From positions 1 to 51,781 of the forward strand of contig JBGVQN010000004.1 of NCBI GenBank assembly GCA_045127535.1: a stretch of DNA of 51,781 bases, read 5' to 3'. Made by a program: the position numbers and the translations under genes. Source of the DNA: UBA2942 sp045127535. Lineage in GTDB: Bacteria > Bacillota > Clostridia > Lachnospirales > Lachnospiraceae. Of the stretch, positions 18,320 through 26,500 are shown piece after piece. Below the pieces are notes generated by a model. The model ran no database searches. It was not told the DNA's origin and was given only the letters and a program-made list of their open reading frames with translations. Numbering within the stretch: the stretch's first letter is position 1; every line of letters starts with the position of its first letter.

Positions 18320-18341
18320 TTTCTGCAGGTACCTGCAGAAA
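18320..18341. other. 22-base perfect palindrome before trhP
   Basis: TTTCTGCAGGT (18320-18330) is followed without any loop by its reverse complement ACCTGCAGAAA (18331-18341). It ends 21 bases before the trhP ATG. A perfect loopless dyad suits a dimeric DNA-binding protein or, in RNA, a stem covering the leader. No binding protein can be named. Confidence 0.5.
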
Positions 18342-18362
18342 ACACAACGGAGAGGAGCCACA

Positions 18363-19607
18363 ATGGAGTTAGGAATCAATAAAAGACATCCGGAGCTTTT
18401 GGTGCCCGCAAGCTGTCTGGAGGTGCTGCAGATTGCAGTTATATTTGGTGCAGATGCAGTTTATATTGGAGGAGAGGCATTTGGACTGAGAGCCAAGGCT
18501 AAGAATTTTACCATGAAGGAAATGGAGGAAGGCATCCGCTTTGCTCATGACCATAATGTAAAAGTATATGTAACTGCCAATATTCTGGCACATAATGAGG
18601 ATCTGGAGGGTGTAAGGGCATACTTTAGAGAATTAAAAGAAATAGGCCCTGATGCCCTGATTATTTCTGACCCTGGAGTATTTATGATTGCCAGGGAAGA
18701 ACTGCCGGATATGGAGCTTCATGTCAGCACCCAGGCCAACAATACCAATTACCAGACCTATCAGTTCTGGTATGGACTGGGGGCAAAGCGTGTGGTATCA
18801 GCCAGAGAGCTGTCCCTAAAGGAGATCAGAGAAATCAGAGACCGGATTCCAAAGGATATGGAGATTGAGAGCTTTATTCATGGTGCTATGTGCATTTCCT
18901 ATTCCGGAAGATGCCTCCTGAGCAATTATTTTACCGGCAGGGATGCCAATCAGGGAGCCTGTACCCATCCATGCAGATGGAAGTATGCAGTGGTAGAGGA
19001 GACCAGGCCAGGGGAGTACATGCCAGTGTATGAAAATGAACGGGGGACTTATATTTTTAACTCCAAGGATTTGTGTATGATTGAGCACATTCCGGACTTG
19101 ATTGCTGCTGGTATGGACAGCCTGAAAATAGAAGGACGTATGAAAACTGCTCTGTATGTGGCAACAGTAGCCCGTACTTACCGTAAGGCACTGGATGATT
19201 ATGCAAAAGATCCGGCATTGTATGAAGCCAATATGGAATGGTACCGGGAGGAAATTGGCAAGTGTACCTATCGTGAATTTACCACCGGTTTTTATTATGG
19301 AAAGCCGGACAAAGAGACCCAGATTTATGACAGCAATACTTATGTAAAGAACTATACCTATCTGGGGATTGTAGGCCAACAGGATGCCAATGGCCGTTAC
19401 CGTATTGAGCAGAGAAATAAATTTTCTGTAGGAGAAGTGATTGAGGTCATGAAACCTGACGGACGCAATCTGTCCGTAACGGTACAGGTAATTTATGATG
19501 AGGAAGGAAATGCAGTAGACAGCGCACCGCATCCAAAGCAGGTGCTGTATATTGACCTGGGAACAGAATTAGAGGAGTACGATATTCTGCGCCGCAGGGA
19601 AGACTGA
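18363..19607 (+). CDS. trhP: U32 family protein, probable tRNA U34 hydroxylase (TrhP type)
   Basis: A 414-residue U32 family protein. These were named peptidases, but E. coli YegQ and Bacillus YrrN/YrrO (TrhP) are prephenate-dependent tRNA uridine-34 hydroxylases. Family marks are ELLVPAGS-like ELLVPASC, GADAVYIGG, ESFIHGAMCISYSGRC and the cysteine set in GACTHPCRW, which ligates an iron-sulfur cluster. Together with the upstream TrmR-type gene this gives a plausible route from U34 to 5-methoxyuridine. Only one U32 gene is present, whereas Bacillus has two. The ATG at 18363 follows AGAGGAGCCACA; an open frame upstream crosses two hairpins and is not used. Confidence 0.82.
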   Translation: MELGINKRHPELLVPASCLEVLQIAVIFGADAVYIGGEAFGLRAKAKNFTMKEMEEGIRFAHDHNVKVYVTANILAHNEDLEGVRAYFRELKEIGPDALIISDPGVFMIAREELPDMELHVSTQANNTNYQTYQFWYGLGAKRVVSARELSLKEIREIRDRIPKDMEIESFIHGAMCISYSGRCLLSNYFTGRDANQGACTHPCRWKYAVVEETRPGEYMPVYENERGTYIFNSKDLCMIEHIPDLIAAGMDSLKIEGRMKTALYVATVARTYRKALDDYAKDPALYEANMEWYREEIGKCTYREFTTGFYYGKPDKETQIYDSNTYVKNYTYLGIVGQQDANGRYRIEQRNKFSVGEVIEVMKPDGRNLSVTVQVIYDEEGNAVDSAPHPKQVLYIDLGTELEEYDILRRRED

Positions 19608-19621
19608 CAGAGAGGGGCAGT

Positions 19622-20374
19622 ATGTGGATATTAAGCGGACTGTTATCCTTATTCAGCATGGTTTACTGGCTGATGATTGTGTTATATAATGGACTGGATA
19701 CTGTTTTTGCTTCTTTCTGGCTGTGGCTTTCCATCCTGTCCGGTCTGGTGTTTCTGGGCGTATATGTGTTCCGGAAAAAGAGGGGAGAAGGAATGTCTCT
19801 GCCTTTGTGGCTGACTACTGCAGCCAAAACACTGCTATATTTAGTTGGTTTTGTGGCTGCGCTGATACTGGTACAGATTTTTGTTGCCAGCATTTCCAGA
19901 GTTCCGGAAGATCTGGATTATATAGTCGTACTGGGGACCTATGAACAAAGCGATTATATGACAGACCATCTGAAAAGCCGCTTAGACCGGGCTGTTTCTT
20001 ATTTGCAGGAAAATGAGACTACAATGGTCATTGTTTCAGGAGGAAAATCAGAGGGCAGTGCAATTCCCCAGTCCAAAACCATGAGTGATTATCTGATCCT
20101 GCAGGGGATTAACAGCAGCCGGATCGTGCAGGAAAAGCAAAGCATAAATACCAGACAAAGCATCTGGTACAGCGAACGGCTGATTCCTGAGGATGCCTCG
20201 GTGGGGATCGTTACCAGTGATTATCATGTATACCGGGCAGTGCAGACTGCCAAAACTGCAGATCTGGAATCAGTATATGGTGTCAGTACACCCAGCAGCA
20301 GGATTATGGTACTTCATTATGTAGTCAGGGAAGGGCTGCTGGTGTTTTATGATAAGTGGATGGGGTTGATTTAA
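19622..20374 (+). CDS. YdcF/SanA family membrane protein (DUF218)
   Basis: A 250-residue protein with about three N-terminal membrane helices (residues 1-22, 28-50 and 64-90), then a DUF218 domain. The domain begins DYIVVLGTYEQ and has VIVSGGKSEG, the alternating acid/serine stretch near IPQSKTMSDYL, and VTSDYHVYRA. Members include SanA and ElyC, implicated in envelope and lipid-carrier metabolism; substrate here is unknown. It starts 14 bases after trhP, with GAGAGGGG in the gap, so it is probably co-transcribed. Confidence 0.8.
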   Translation: MWILSGLLSLFSMVYWLMIVLYNGLDTVFASFWLWLSILSGLVFLGVYVFRKKRGEGMSLPLWLTTAAKTLLYLVGFVAALILVQIFVASISRVPEDLDYIVVLGTYEQSDYMTDHLKSRLDRAVSYLQENETTMVIVSGGKSEGSAIPQSKTMSDYLILQGINSSRIVQEKQSINTRQSIWYSERLIPEDASVGIVTSDYHVYRAVQTAKTADLESVYGVSTPSSRIMVLHYVVREGLLVFYDKWMGLI

Positions 20375-20493
20375 AACTTGGCGAAACTAAGAACCATTAG
20401 TTTGGAATGAGAAATGCCAAATTTGAAATCTATTAAAAATGGTAATGATGGATTTATGAATCAATATGAAAGATTGCAGAAAGGGGAGAACAT

Positions 20494-23406
20494 ATGAATT
20501 TAGATCATTTACAGGCATATGAACTGATTGCATCTGAAAGGATAAAAGAAGTAGATTCGTTTGGGTATCTGCTTCGCCATAAGAAAAGCGGAGCCAGAGT
20601 GTTTTTGCTGGAAAACGAGGATGAAAATAAGGTATTTTATATTGGTTTCCGTACCCCTCCGGCAGATGATACCGGTGTGGCACATATTTTAGAGCATTCT
20701 GTATTGTGCGGTTCTAAAAGGTATCCGGTAAAGGATCCGTTTGTAGAGCTGGCTAAGGGGTCACTCAATACATTTTTAAATGCCATGACTTATCTGGATA
20801 AGACATTGTATCCCCTGGCAAGCTGTAACGATAAGGATTTCCAGAACCTGATGTCTGTATATATGGACGCAGTATTTTATCCCAATATTTATACCAATGA
20901 GAAGATTTTTGAGCAGGAAGGCTGGCACTATGAGTTAGAGCAGGCGGATGGTAATTTGACCTGCAATGGTGTTGTATATAATGAAATGAAAGGTGCCTAT
21001 TCTGCACCGGAATCTGTACTGCGTTATGAAATCTTAAAGAGCCTGTTTCCTACAGGCACCTATGGCAGATCTTCCGGTGGTGACCCGGCAGCCATTCCGT
21101 CTTTGACCTATGAGCAGTTTCTGGCATTTCATCAGAAGTATTACCATCCGTCCAACAGCTTTATTTACCTCTATGGAAATATGGACATGGAGGAGCGGTT
21201 AAACTGGATGGACCAGGAGTATCTGCAGGCATTTGATCGTCTGGAGGTAGATTCTCAGGTGGTACAGGAGCCTCTGTTTACAGAATGGGTGGACAAGGAA
21301 GCATACTACAGTGTCACTGAGGACGATTTTACAGATAAGACGTATCTTTCCTGGAGTGTATTGGCAGGAGATTGCCTGAATATGCAGGAAGCTGCAGCAT
21401 TCCAGATCATAGAGTATGTCCTGTTAAATGCACCGGGAGCTCCTATTAAGCAGGCATTGATTGATGCAGGCATTGGCAAGGATGTGATGGGAGGATACCA
21501 AAGCAGCATCAGACAGCCGTATTTCTCCATTGTTGCCAAGGGCGCCAACCCAGAGCAGAAGGAGGCATTTACTGCCATCATCCGTCGGGAACTGGAAAAA
21601 GCAGTGGCAGAAGGGGTGGACAAAAAGAGTATTTTAGGCGGCATCAACAGCATGGAATTTCGTTCCCGGGAAGCAGACTATGGCCGCTGGCCAAGAGGTC
21701 TGATGTGTGGTCTGGGGCTGGAAAACTGGTTTTATGATGAAATGGCACCTATGAGTGCGTTGTGTTATGAGCCGGTATATACATGGCTGCGCCAGGTGAT
21801 GGATACAGACTACTTTGAGAGACTGATTGAGAAGCATCTGCTACAGGGGACCCATGGAGCGGTGGTGACACTGCTGCCAAAGCAGGGCCTGACAGAGGAG
21901 CAGGATGCTGCCGCTGCACAGATACTGGCAGAGTATCAGGCCGGACTGTCACAGGAGCAGTTAGAACAGATCGCAGAGCATACGGTACAATTAAAGGCAT
22001 ACCAGCAGGAACCGTCTCCAAGGGAAGAGTTGGATAAGATTCCAATGCTGCACAGGTCTGATCTGTCAGATCAGGTATTCCACGCCATCAATGACTGGAA
22101 GAAGGCAGGAGGGCAGGATGTGCTGTTCCATTCTGTATTTACCAGTGGAATCGGCTATTTGAAACTGGGCTTTGATGCATCCTGTGTAGCAACAGAGGAT
22201 CTGGGGTATCTCTCCCTTCTGACCAGTCTGTTGTCTTATATCGATACAGAAAAGTATTCCTATAGAGAGCTGAGCAATGAAGTAAATATCCATACCGGAG
22301 GTATGGGCTTTACCACCCTCATTCAGTCTGGTGCAGAGACCTGTTCCAATCCAAAGATATGGGTATGGGTCAATGCAAAAGCACTGTACAGAGAGCTGGA
22401 CTGGACACTGGAAACCATACAGGAAGTGCTGTTACACTCTGATTTCTCCGATGAAAAGCGTATCAAAGAACTGGTGGCAGAGGAACAGGTAGATCAGCAG
22501 TCAGCCGTGGTAAACAATGGACATACCACAGCTATTTCCAGAGCAAAGGCATACTGCTTTGAGGATGCATATTTGGGTGACCTGATGAACGGCCTGGAAT
22601 ACTATGATTTTATTACAGATCTGTATAAAAACATTGACATCCGTATGAGCCAGCTGGCAGAAAAGCTGCGCACCATTGCAGCACAGGTATTTACCAGAGA
22701 GGGACTGTTGGTCAGCTATACAGCAGACCAGGAAGGTCTGGATGCCCTTGCAAAGCCTCTGGAAGCCTTTGTGCAGGGACTGCCGCAGGGAAGCCAGGCA
22801 AAGGCACAGCGCAGCTACCCATTGCAGGTAAAAAATGAGGGCTTTAAGACATCCTCGCAGGTACAGTATGTAGCCAGAGTAGGGGATTTCAGAAAAGCAG
22901 GATTTGACTATACAGGAGCGATGCAGGTATTCCGCACCATTATGAGCTATGACTATCTGTGGATCAAGCTGCGGGTACAGGGGGGCGCTTACGGCTGTTT
23001 TGCACAGCTGTCCAGAAAGGGATTTGGCTATTTCTGTTCTTACAGAGATCCAAACCTGGAGCAGACCAATGCAGTGTATGAAGCTATTCCGGAATATTTA
23101 GAACAGTTTGATGCAGATGAGCATGATATGACCCGGTTTATTATTGGTACCATCAGCGAGATGGATACACCTATGACACCATCCATGAAGGGCAGTATTT
23201 CCCTGACCCGCTATCTCACTGGCCTTACTACAGAACAGTGTGAAAAGGAACGTCAGGAAATTTTAAATTGTACACCAGAGGACATTCGTCAGCTGGCAGA
23301 GCCAGTGAGAGCCATTCTGCAGCAGCAGGTATTGTGCGTAGTGGGCAATGCAGGTAAAATAGAAGAAACAGAAGGGCTCTTTCAAGAAAAGAAAACCCTG
23401 GCATAA
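20494..23406 (+). CDS. M16 family zinc metallopeptidase (PreP-like)
   Basis: A 970-residue protease of the M16C presequence-protease group, which degrades short peptides inside a closed two-half chamber. The inverted zinc motif HILEH is at residues 64-68 (His64, Glu67, His68), followed by SVLCGSKRYPVKDPF. The distal zinc glutamate is expected in NEMKGAY. The C-terminal half is the inactive partner domain, with RVQGGAYG and a substrate-binding arginine region. There is no signal peptide, so it should act in the cytoplasm. The ATG follows GAAAGGGGAGAACAT. It stands alone, 119 bases after the YdcF gene. Confidence 0.9.
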   Translation: MNLDHLQAYELIASERIKEVDSFGYLLRHKKSGARVFLLENEDENKVFYIGFRTPPADDTGVAHILEHSVLCGSKRYPVKDPFVELAKGSLNTFLNAMTYLDKTLYPLASCNDKDFQNLMSVYMDAVFYPNIYTNEKIFEQEGWHYELEQADGNLTCNGVVYNEMKGAYSAPESVLRYEILKSLFPTGTYGRSSGGDPAAIPSLTYEQFLAFHQKYYHPSNSFIYLYGNMDMEERLNWMDQEYLQAFDRLEVDSQVVQEPLFTEWVDKEAYYSVTEDDFTDKTYLSWSVLAGDCLNMQEAAAFQIIEYVLLNAPGAPIKQALIDAGIGKDVMGGYQSSIRQPYFSIVAKGANPEQKEAFTAIIRRELEKAVAEGVDKKSILGGINSMEFRSREADYGRWPRGLMCGLGLENWFYDEMAPMSALCYEPVYTWLRQVMDTDYFERLIEKHLLQGTHGAVVTLLPKQGLTEEQDAAAAQILAEYQAGLSQEQLEQIAEHTVQLKAYQQEPSPREELDKIPMLHRSDLSDQVFHAINDWKKAGGQDVLFHSVFTSGIGYLKLGFDASCVATEDLGYLSLLTSLLSYIDTEKYSYRELSNEVNIHTGGMGFTTLIQSGAETCSNPKIWVWVNAKALYRELDWTLETIQEVLLHSDFSDEKRIKELVAEEQVDQQSAVVNNGHTTAISRAKAYCFEDAYLGDLMNGLEYYDFITDLYKNIDIRMSQLAEKLRTIAAQVFTREGLLVSYTADQEGLDALAKPLEAFVQGLPQGSQAKAQRSYPLQVKNEGFKTSSQVQYVARVGDFRKAGFDYTGAMQVFRTIMSYDYLWIKLRVQGGAYGCFAQLSRKGFGYFCSYRDPNLEQTNAVYEAIPEYLEQFDADEHDMTRFIIGTISEMDTPMTPSMKGSISLTRYLTGLTTEQCEKERQEILNCTPEDIRQLAEPVRAILQQQVLCVVGNAGKIEETEGLFQEKKTLA

Positions 23407-23537
23407 GAAATCGTTACGTTCAGCAGCACATGCTTTGTATCAGGAGAGATCAAAAGTCTGGCTGCTGAAAATAGAAACATAGATACTGTGGGCAGCGGAT
23501 TTTGGATGCTGCCTGCAGTCGCAGGAAACGGAGTACT

Positions 23538-24449
23538 ATGACAGAAACAGTAAAATCAGGATTTGTAACTTTAGTGGGCAGACCAAACGTAGGCAAGTCT
23601 ACACTGATGAATCATTTGATCGGACAGAAGATCGCCATTACGTCATCTAAGCCTCAGACGACCAGAAACCGCATCCAGACTGTCTACACAGATGAACGTG
23701 GACAGATCATTTTCCTGGACACCCCTGGCATCCAGAAGGCCAAGAACAAATTAGGGGAATACATGGAAAGCGTAGTCAACCAGACCGTAGGAGAAGTAGA
23801 TGTGATTTTATGGCTGGTAGAGGCGTCCACCTACATTGGAAAACAGGACAGAGAAATTGCAGAGCGTTTGAGCAAAGCCAAAAGTCCGGTCATTCTTATT
23901 ATCAACAAGGTAGACCTGGTAGAAAAGAAAGAGTTGCTGCCCATCATTGAAGTATTCAGCCAGCTGTGCCATTTTACAGAGGTGATCCCAGTATCTGCCC
24001 TGCGCAGCACCAATATCGACACAGTGCTGGATACCATTTTTCAGTATCTGCCGGAAGGCCCTCTCTATTACGATGAGGACACCATTACAGACCAGCCAAT
24101 GCGCCAGATCGTAGCGGAAATGATTCGCGAAAAGGCACTGCGTCTGTTAAAGGATGAGGTGCCTCACGGCATTGCAGTCACCATTGAAAAGATGCAGGAA
24201 AGAAATGACGGCATTATGGACATCGAAGCCTCCATTGTCTGCGAAAAGGATTCCCACAAAGGCATTATCATCGGCAAGGGCGGTACCATGCTGAAAAAGA
24301 TCGGCTCCCAGGCCAGAAAAGATGCAGAGGAAATGTTAGAAATGCAGGTCAATCTGAAACTTTGGGTCAAAGTCCGTAAGGAATGGCGTGACAACGAGCT
24401 TTTTGTCAAAAACTACGGTTACGACAGAAGCCTGTTGAAAAAACAGTAA
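23538..24449 (+). CDS. era: GTPase Era
   Basis: An essential 303-residue GTPase that binds 16S rRNA and helps assemble the 30S subunit. The G1 loop is GRPNVGKS (14-21). G2 lies in SKPQTTRNRI, G3 is DTPG, G4 is NKVD, and the C-terminal KH domain has IIGKGGTMLKKIG. I chose the ATG at 23538 because it gives the normal N-terminus; the open frame extends 12 codons upstream. Era-recO is a conserved order in Firmicutes. Here the two genes are separated by a large hairpin. Confidence 0.97.
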   Translation: MTETVKSGFVTLVGRPNVGKSTLMNHLIGQKIAITSSKPQTTRNRIQTVYTDERGQIIFLDTPGIQKAKNKLGEYMESVVNQTVGEVDVILWLVEASTYIGKQDREIAERLSKAKSPVILIINKVDLVEKKELLPIIEVFSQLCHFTEVIPVSALRSTNIDTVLDTIFQYLPEGPLYYDEDTITDQPMRQIVAEMIREKALRLLKDEVPHGIAVTIEKMQERNDGIMDIEASIVCEKDSHKGIIIGKGGTMLKKIGSQARKDAEEMLEMQVNLKLWVKVRKEWRDNELFVKNYGYDRSLLKKQ

Positions 24450-24457
24450 ATTCGGCC

Positions 24458-24578
24458 GGTATCTTGGGAGCTGAGGGTTCAGCCGGTGGGAAGGATACAG
24501 TTTGACTCAGAGCGAGAGGGGGTTTTGCATGCAACTTGAATCCTACCCACCGGCTGAACCCTCAGAACCCAAGATACC
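24458..24578. repeat. Large hairpin element between era and recO (second type, copy G)
   Basis: The left arm 24458-24496 and right arm 24540-24578 are reverse complements over about 39 bases with three small mismatches. The 43-base apex contains AGAGCGAGAGGGGG and the palindrome TTGCATGCAA. The architecture (long locus-specific arms and an apex with GCGAGAG) recalls the composite elements elsewhere in the window, but the GCAGGACTCTT core is absent. It starts 8 bases after the era stop and ends about 30 bases before recO, filling the gap. There is no T run on either side. Confidence 0.8.
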
Positions 24579-24609
24579 TCATTGACATTTGGAAGGTTTG
24601 GGTGACAGG

Positions 24610-25401
24610 ATGGAAGGTAGTATTGAAGTAAAAGGTGTGGTGCTGTCTTCCATGCCTGTGGGAGAGTATGACAGACGACTGCTGCTGCTGACGCAGGAAA
24701 AAGGAAAGATCAGTGCATTTGCCAGAGGTGCCAGAAAGCCGGGGAGTACATTGCTGTCCGCTGCCAGGCCCTGTACCTTTGGGGTATATCGGGTGTATCA
24801 GGGCAGAAGCTCTTATACAATTCAGGGGATGACCCCGGTGCGGTATTTTGATGAATTTGGCAGTGATATTGAGGGCATGACGTATGCTTCCTATTTTCTG
24901 GAACTGGCAGATTACTACAGCAGAGAAAATGTAGATGGCACAGAGATCATGAACCTGCTGTTTGTTACATTCAAAGCCCTGTTAAATCCCAACATCCAAA
25001 ATTCTCTGGTGCGTACCGTATTTGAACTGCGGATGATGGGAATCAATGGAGAAGGTCCACAGGTATTTTCCTGCGGCAGCTGCGGTAAGATGCTGATGGA
25101 AGGGTTGTACAGCAGAAGAAAAAGCAGTCTGTATTGCAGGGAATGTACAGACCGGTTAAGCAAAGCTGACAGTAGTGAGAGAACAGGTTACAGTCTGGAA
25201 TCTGCAGGATGGGTGCAGTTATCAGAAAGTGTATTATATACCCTGCAGTTTATATTGACGGCTCCCTTGTCAAAACTGTATACGTTTCAACTGTCCGGAA
25301 CAGTTTTTTGGGGGGTACAGTCCTTTGTATCTCAGCATATGAAGCGGTATATTGACAGGGAATTTCACTCTTTATCTGTGCTAAATGTAATATCTACTTG
25401 A
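24610..25401 (+). CDS. recO: DNA repair protein RecO
   Basis: A 263-residue recombination mediator that loads RecA with RecR. It has an N-terminal OB fold (EVKGVVLSSMPVGEYDRRLLLLTQEKGKI, residues about 5-33), a helical middle and a C-terminal four-cysteine zinc site (CGSCG and YCREC). The usual order era-recO supports it. The start is not certain: ATG at 24610 fits the family N-terminus, but its best Shine-Dalgarno (GGAAGG) is about 14 bases upstream. TTG at 24589 is an in-frame alternative. Confidence 0.92.
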   Translation: MEGSIEVKGVVLSSMPVGEYDRRLLLLTQEKGKISAFARGARKPGSTLLSAARPCTFGVYRVYQGRSSYTIQGMTPVRYFDEFGSDIEGMTYASYFLELADYYSRENVDGTEIMNLLFVTFKALLNPNIQNSLVRTVFELRMMGINGEGPQVFSCGSCGKMLMEGLYSRRKSSLYCRECTDRLSKADSSERTGYSLESAGWVQLSESVLYTLQFILTAPLSKLYTFQLSGTVFWGVQSFVSQHMKRYIDREFHSLSVLNVIST

Positions 25402-25484
25402 AAAAATCCCAGATTAAGGGTAAAATGTCTTTGCTATCTATACGTGAGATTGCAATCACAGGAAGAAAGGTGCAGGTATAGGGG

Positions 25485-26138
25485 ATGAGTAAGAAATTAG
25501 GGGCTGTGCTGTTGGCTGGATTGCTCTGCTTTACGGCAGCGGGGTGTTTTGTGAAAAATGCAGACACAGATGCAGTGTTAGAGGCCCTTCTTGAAAAAGA
25601 GCGGGCAGGAGAGCAGAGTATTTATATCGGGGGAGATGATACGTTTACAGACGTGATCACCGAATCTTTTCGGGAAGAATACTACAGCCTGGAAGAATTA
25701 AAAACCATGATTACAGAAGAAATCGCTGCATATAACGAGCAAAACCCTCAGGAAAAAGGTTCTGCCATGGAACTGGTGAGTCTGAAACTGACTGAAGAAA
25801 CAAGGGAAGCCATACTGGTCATGAAATACAGCAGCTGGGAAAAGCTTGTTTCCTATAGTGCAGAAGAAGCATTTGCTGATGTACAAATCACCAGCGCTGT
25901 CATGACAGAAGCAGATGCCTTAACAGGCAGCTTTGTGAGTCCGGAGAGTGAGCCTGTTACAGCAGAAGATGTTTTAGAAAAGGCTGCCCAAAAGAAATAT
26001 CACAAAATTACGGCAGAAGGTACAGACATGACCATCTATCTGGAACGTCCCATCATCTGCGTATCCGACAACGTAACCATCATCGATGAATACACCGTAA
26101 CGGTTACACCAGAAGAAAGCATTATCATTACCCGATAA
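25485..26138 (+). CDS. Lipoprotein of unknown function
   Basis: A 217-residue exported lipoprotein with signal peptide MSKKLGAVLLAGLLCFTAAGC, lipobox TAAGC and Cys21 as the lipid anchor. The mature part is acidic and rich in Glu and Thr, with alternating strand-like stretches and no cysteine, and it ends in hydrophobic, beta-rich sequence (TVTVTPEESIIITR). I do not recognise the family. It lies between recO and glyS. The ATG follows AGGTATAGGGG. A signal-peptide lipoprotein sitting among DNA repair and translation genes is out of keeping with its neighbours. Confidence 0.75.
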   Translation: MSKKLGAVLLAGLLCFTAAGCFVKNADTDAVLEALLEKERAGEQSIYIGGDDTFTDVITESFREEYYSLEELKTMITEEIAAYNEQNPQEKGSAMELVSLKLTEETREAILVMKYSSWEKLVSYSAEEAFADVQITSAVMTEADALTGSFVSPESEPVTAEDVLEKAAQKKYHKITAEGTDMTIYLERPIICVSDNVTIIDEYTVTVTPEESIIITR

Positions 26139-26151
26139 TACATAAATAAGT

Positions 26152-26470
26152 ACAGGTATTTGTAAAAGTAAGTACCAGCAGCTTTCAGGAGTGCCAGCTT
26201 CCAAGGGCTTTACGGTCAGGCTGTCCTGCACTGCAATTGTTTTAAGCAGGACTCTTGAAAACGCCGGTTCTTAGATGTCAGACGGACAAAAGCAGCCGTA
26301 AGTTTCCTTACGGATGTTTTTGTCTGGTTGATATCTTAGAACCGCTGGGTTTTCACCGAAGCGAGAGCGTGTCCTGCGCAAACAATTGCAGTGCAGGACA
26401 GCCTGACTGTAAAGCCCTTGGAAGCAGGCACTCCTGAAAGCATCCGGTAACATGTTTTGTAATTACCTGA
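26152..26470 (+). repeat. Composite hairpin element, copy B
   Basis: The outer arms 26152-26242 and 26379-26470 are complementary. The pairing is almost perfect for the ~60 bases nearest the core and carries a conserved internal loop near the base. The left core half is 26243-26267 (GCAGGACTCTTGAAAACG then CCGG) and the right half 26342-26378 (CCGCTGGG, then TTTTCACCGAAGCGAGAG, then GTCCTGCG). Between them 26268-26341 is an inner hairpin with CTTAGA at its base and CCGTAAG/CTTACGG at its tip. The element fills the gap between the lipoprotein gene and glyS. Open frames inside it are by-products of the palindrome. Confidence 0.9.
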
Positions 26471-26500
26471 AAAATAAGAAAGATTGTGAGGAGATCTATC

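Noticed and set aside
26139..26500. T-box leader for glyS
   Set aside because: No T-box AGGGTGGNACCGCG sequence, specifier stem or antiterminator pairing is visible. The gap is taken up by the hairpin element.
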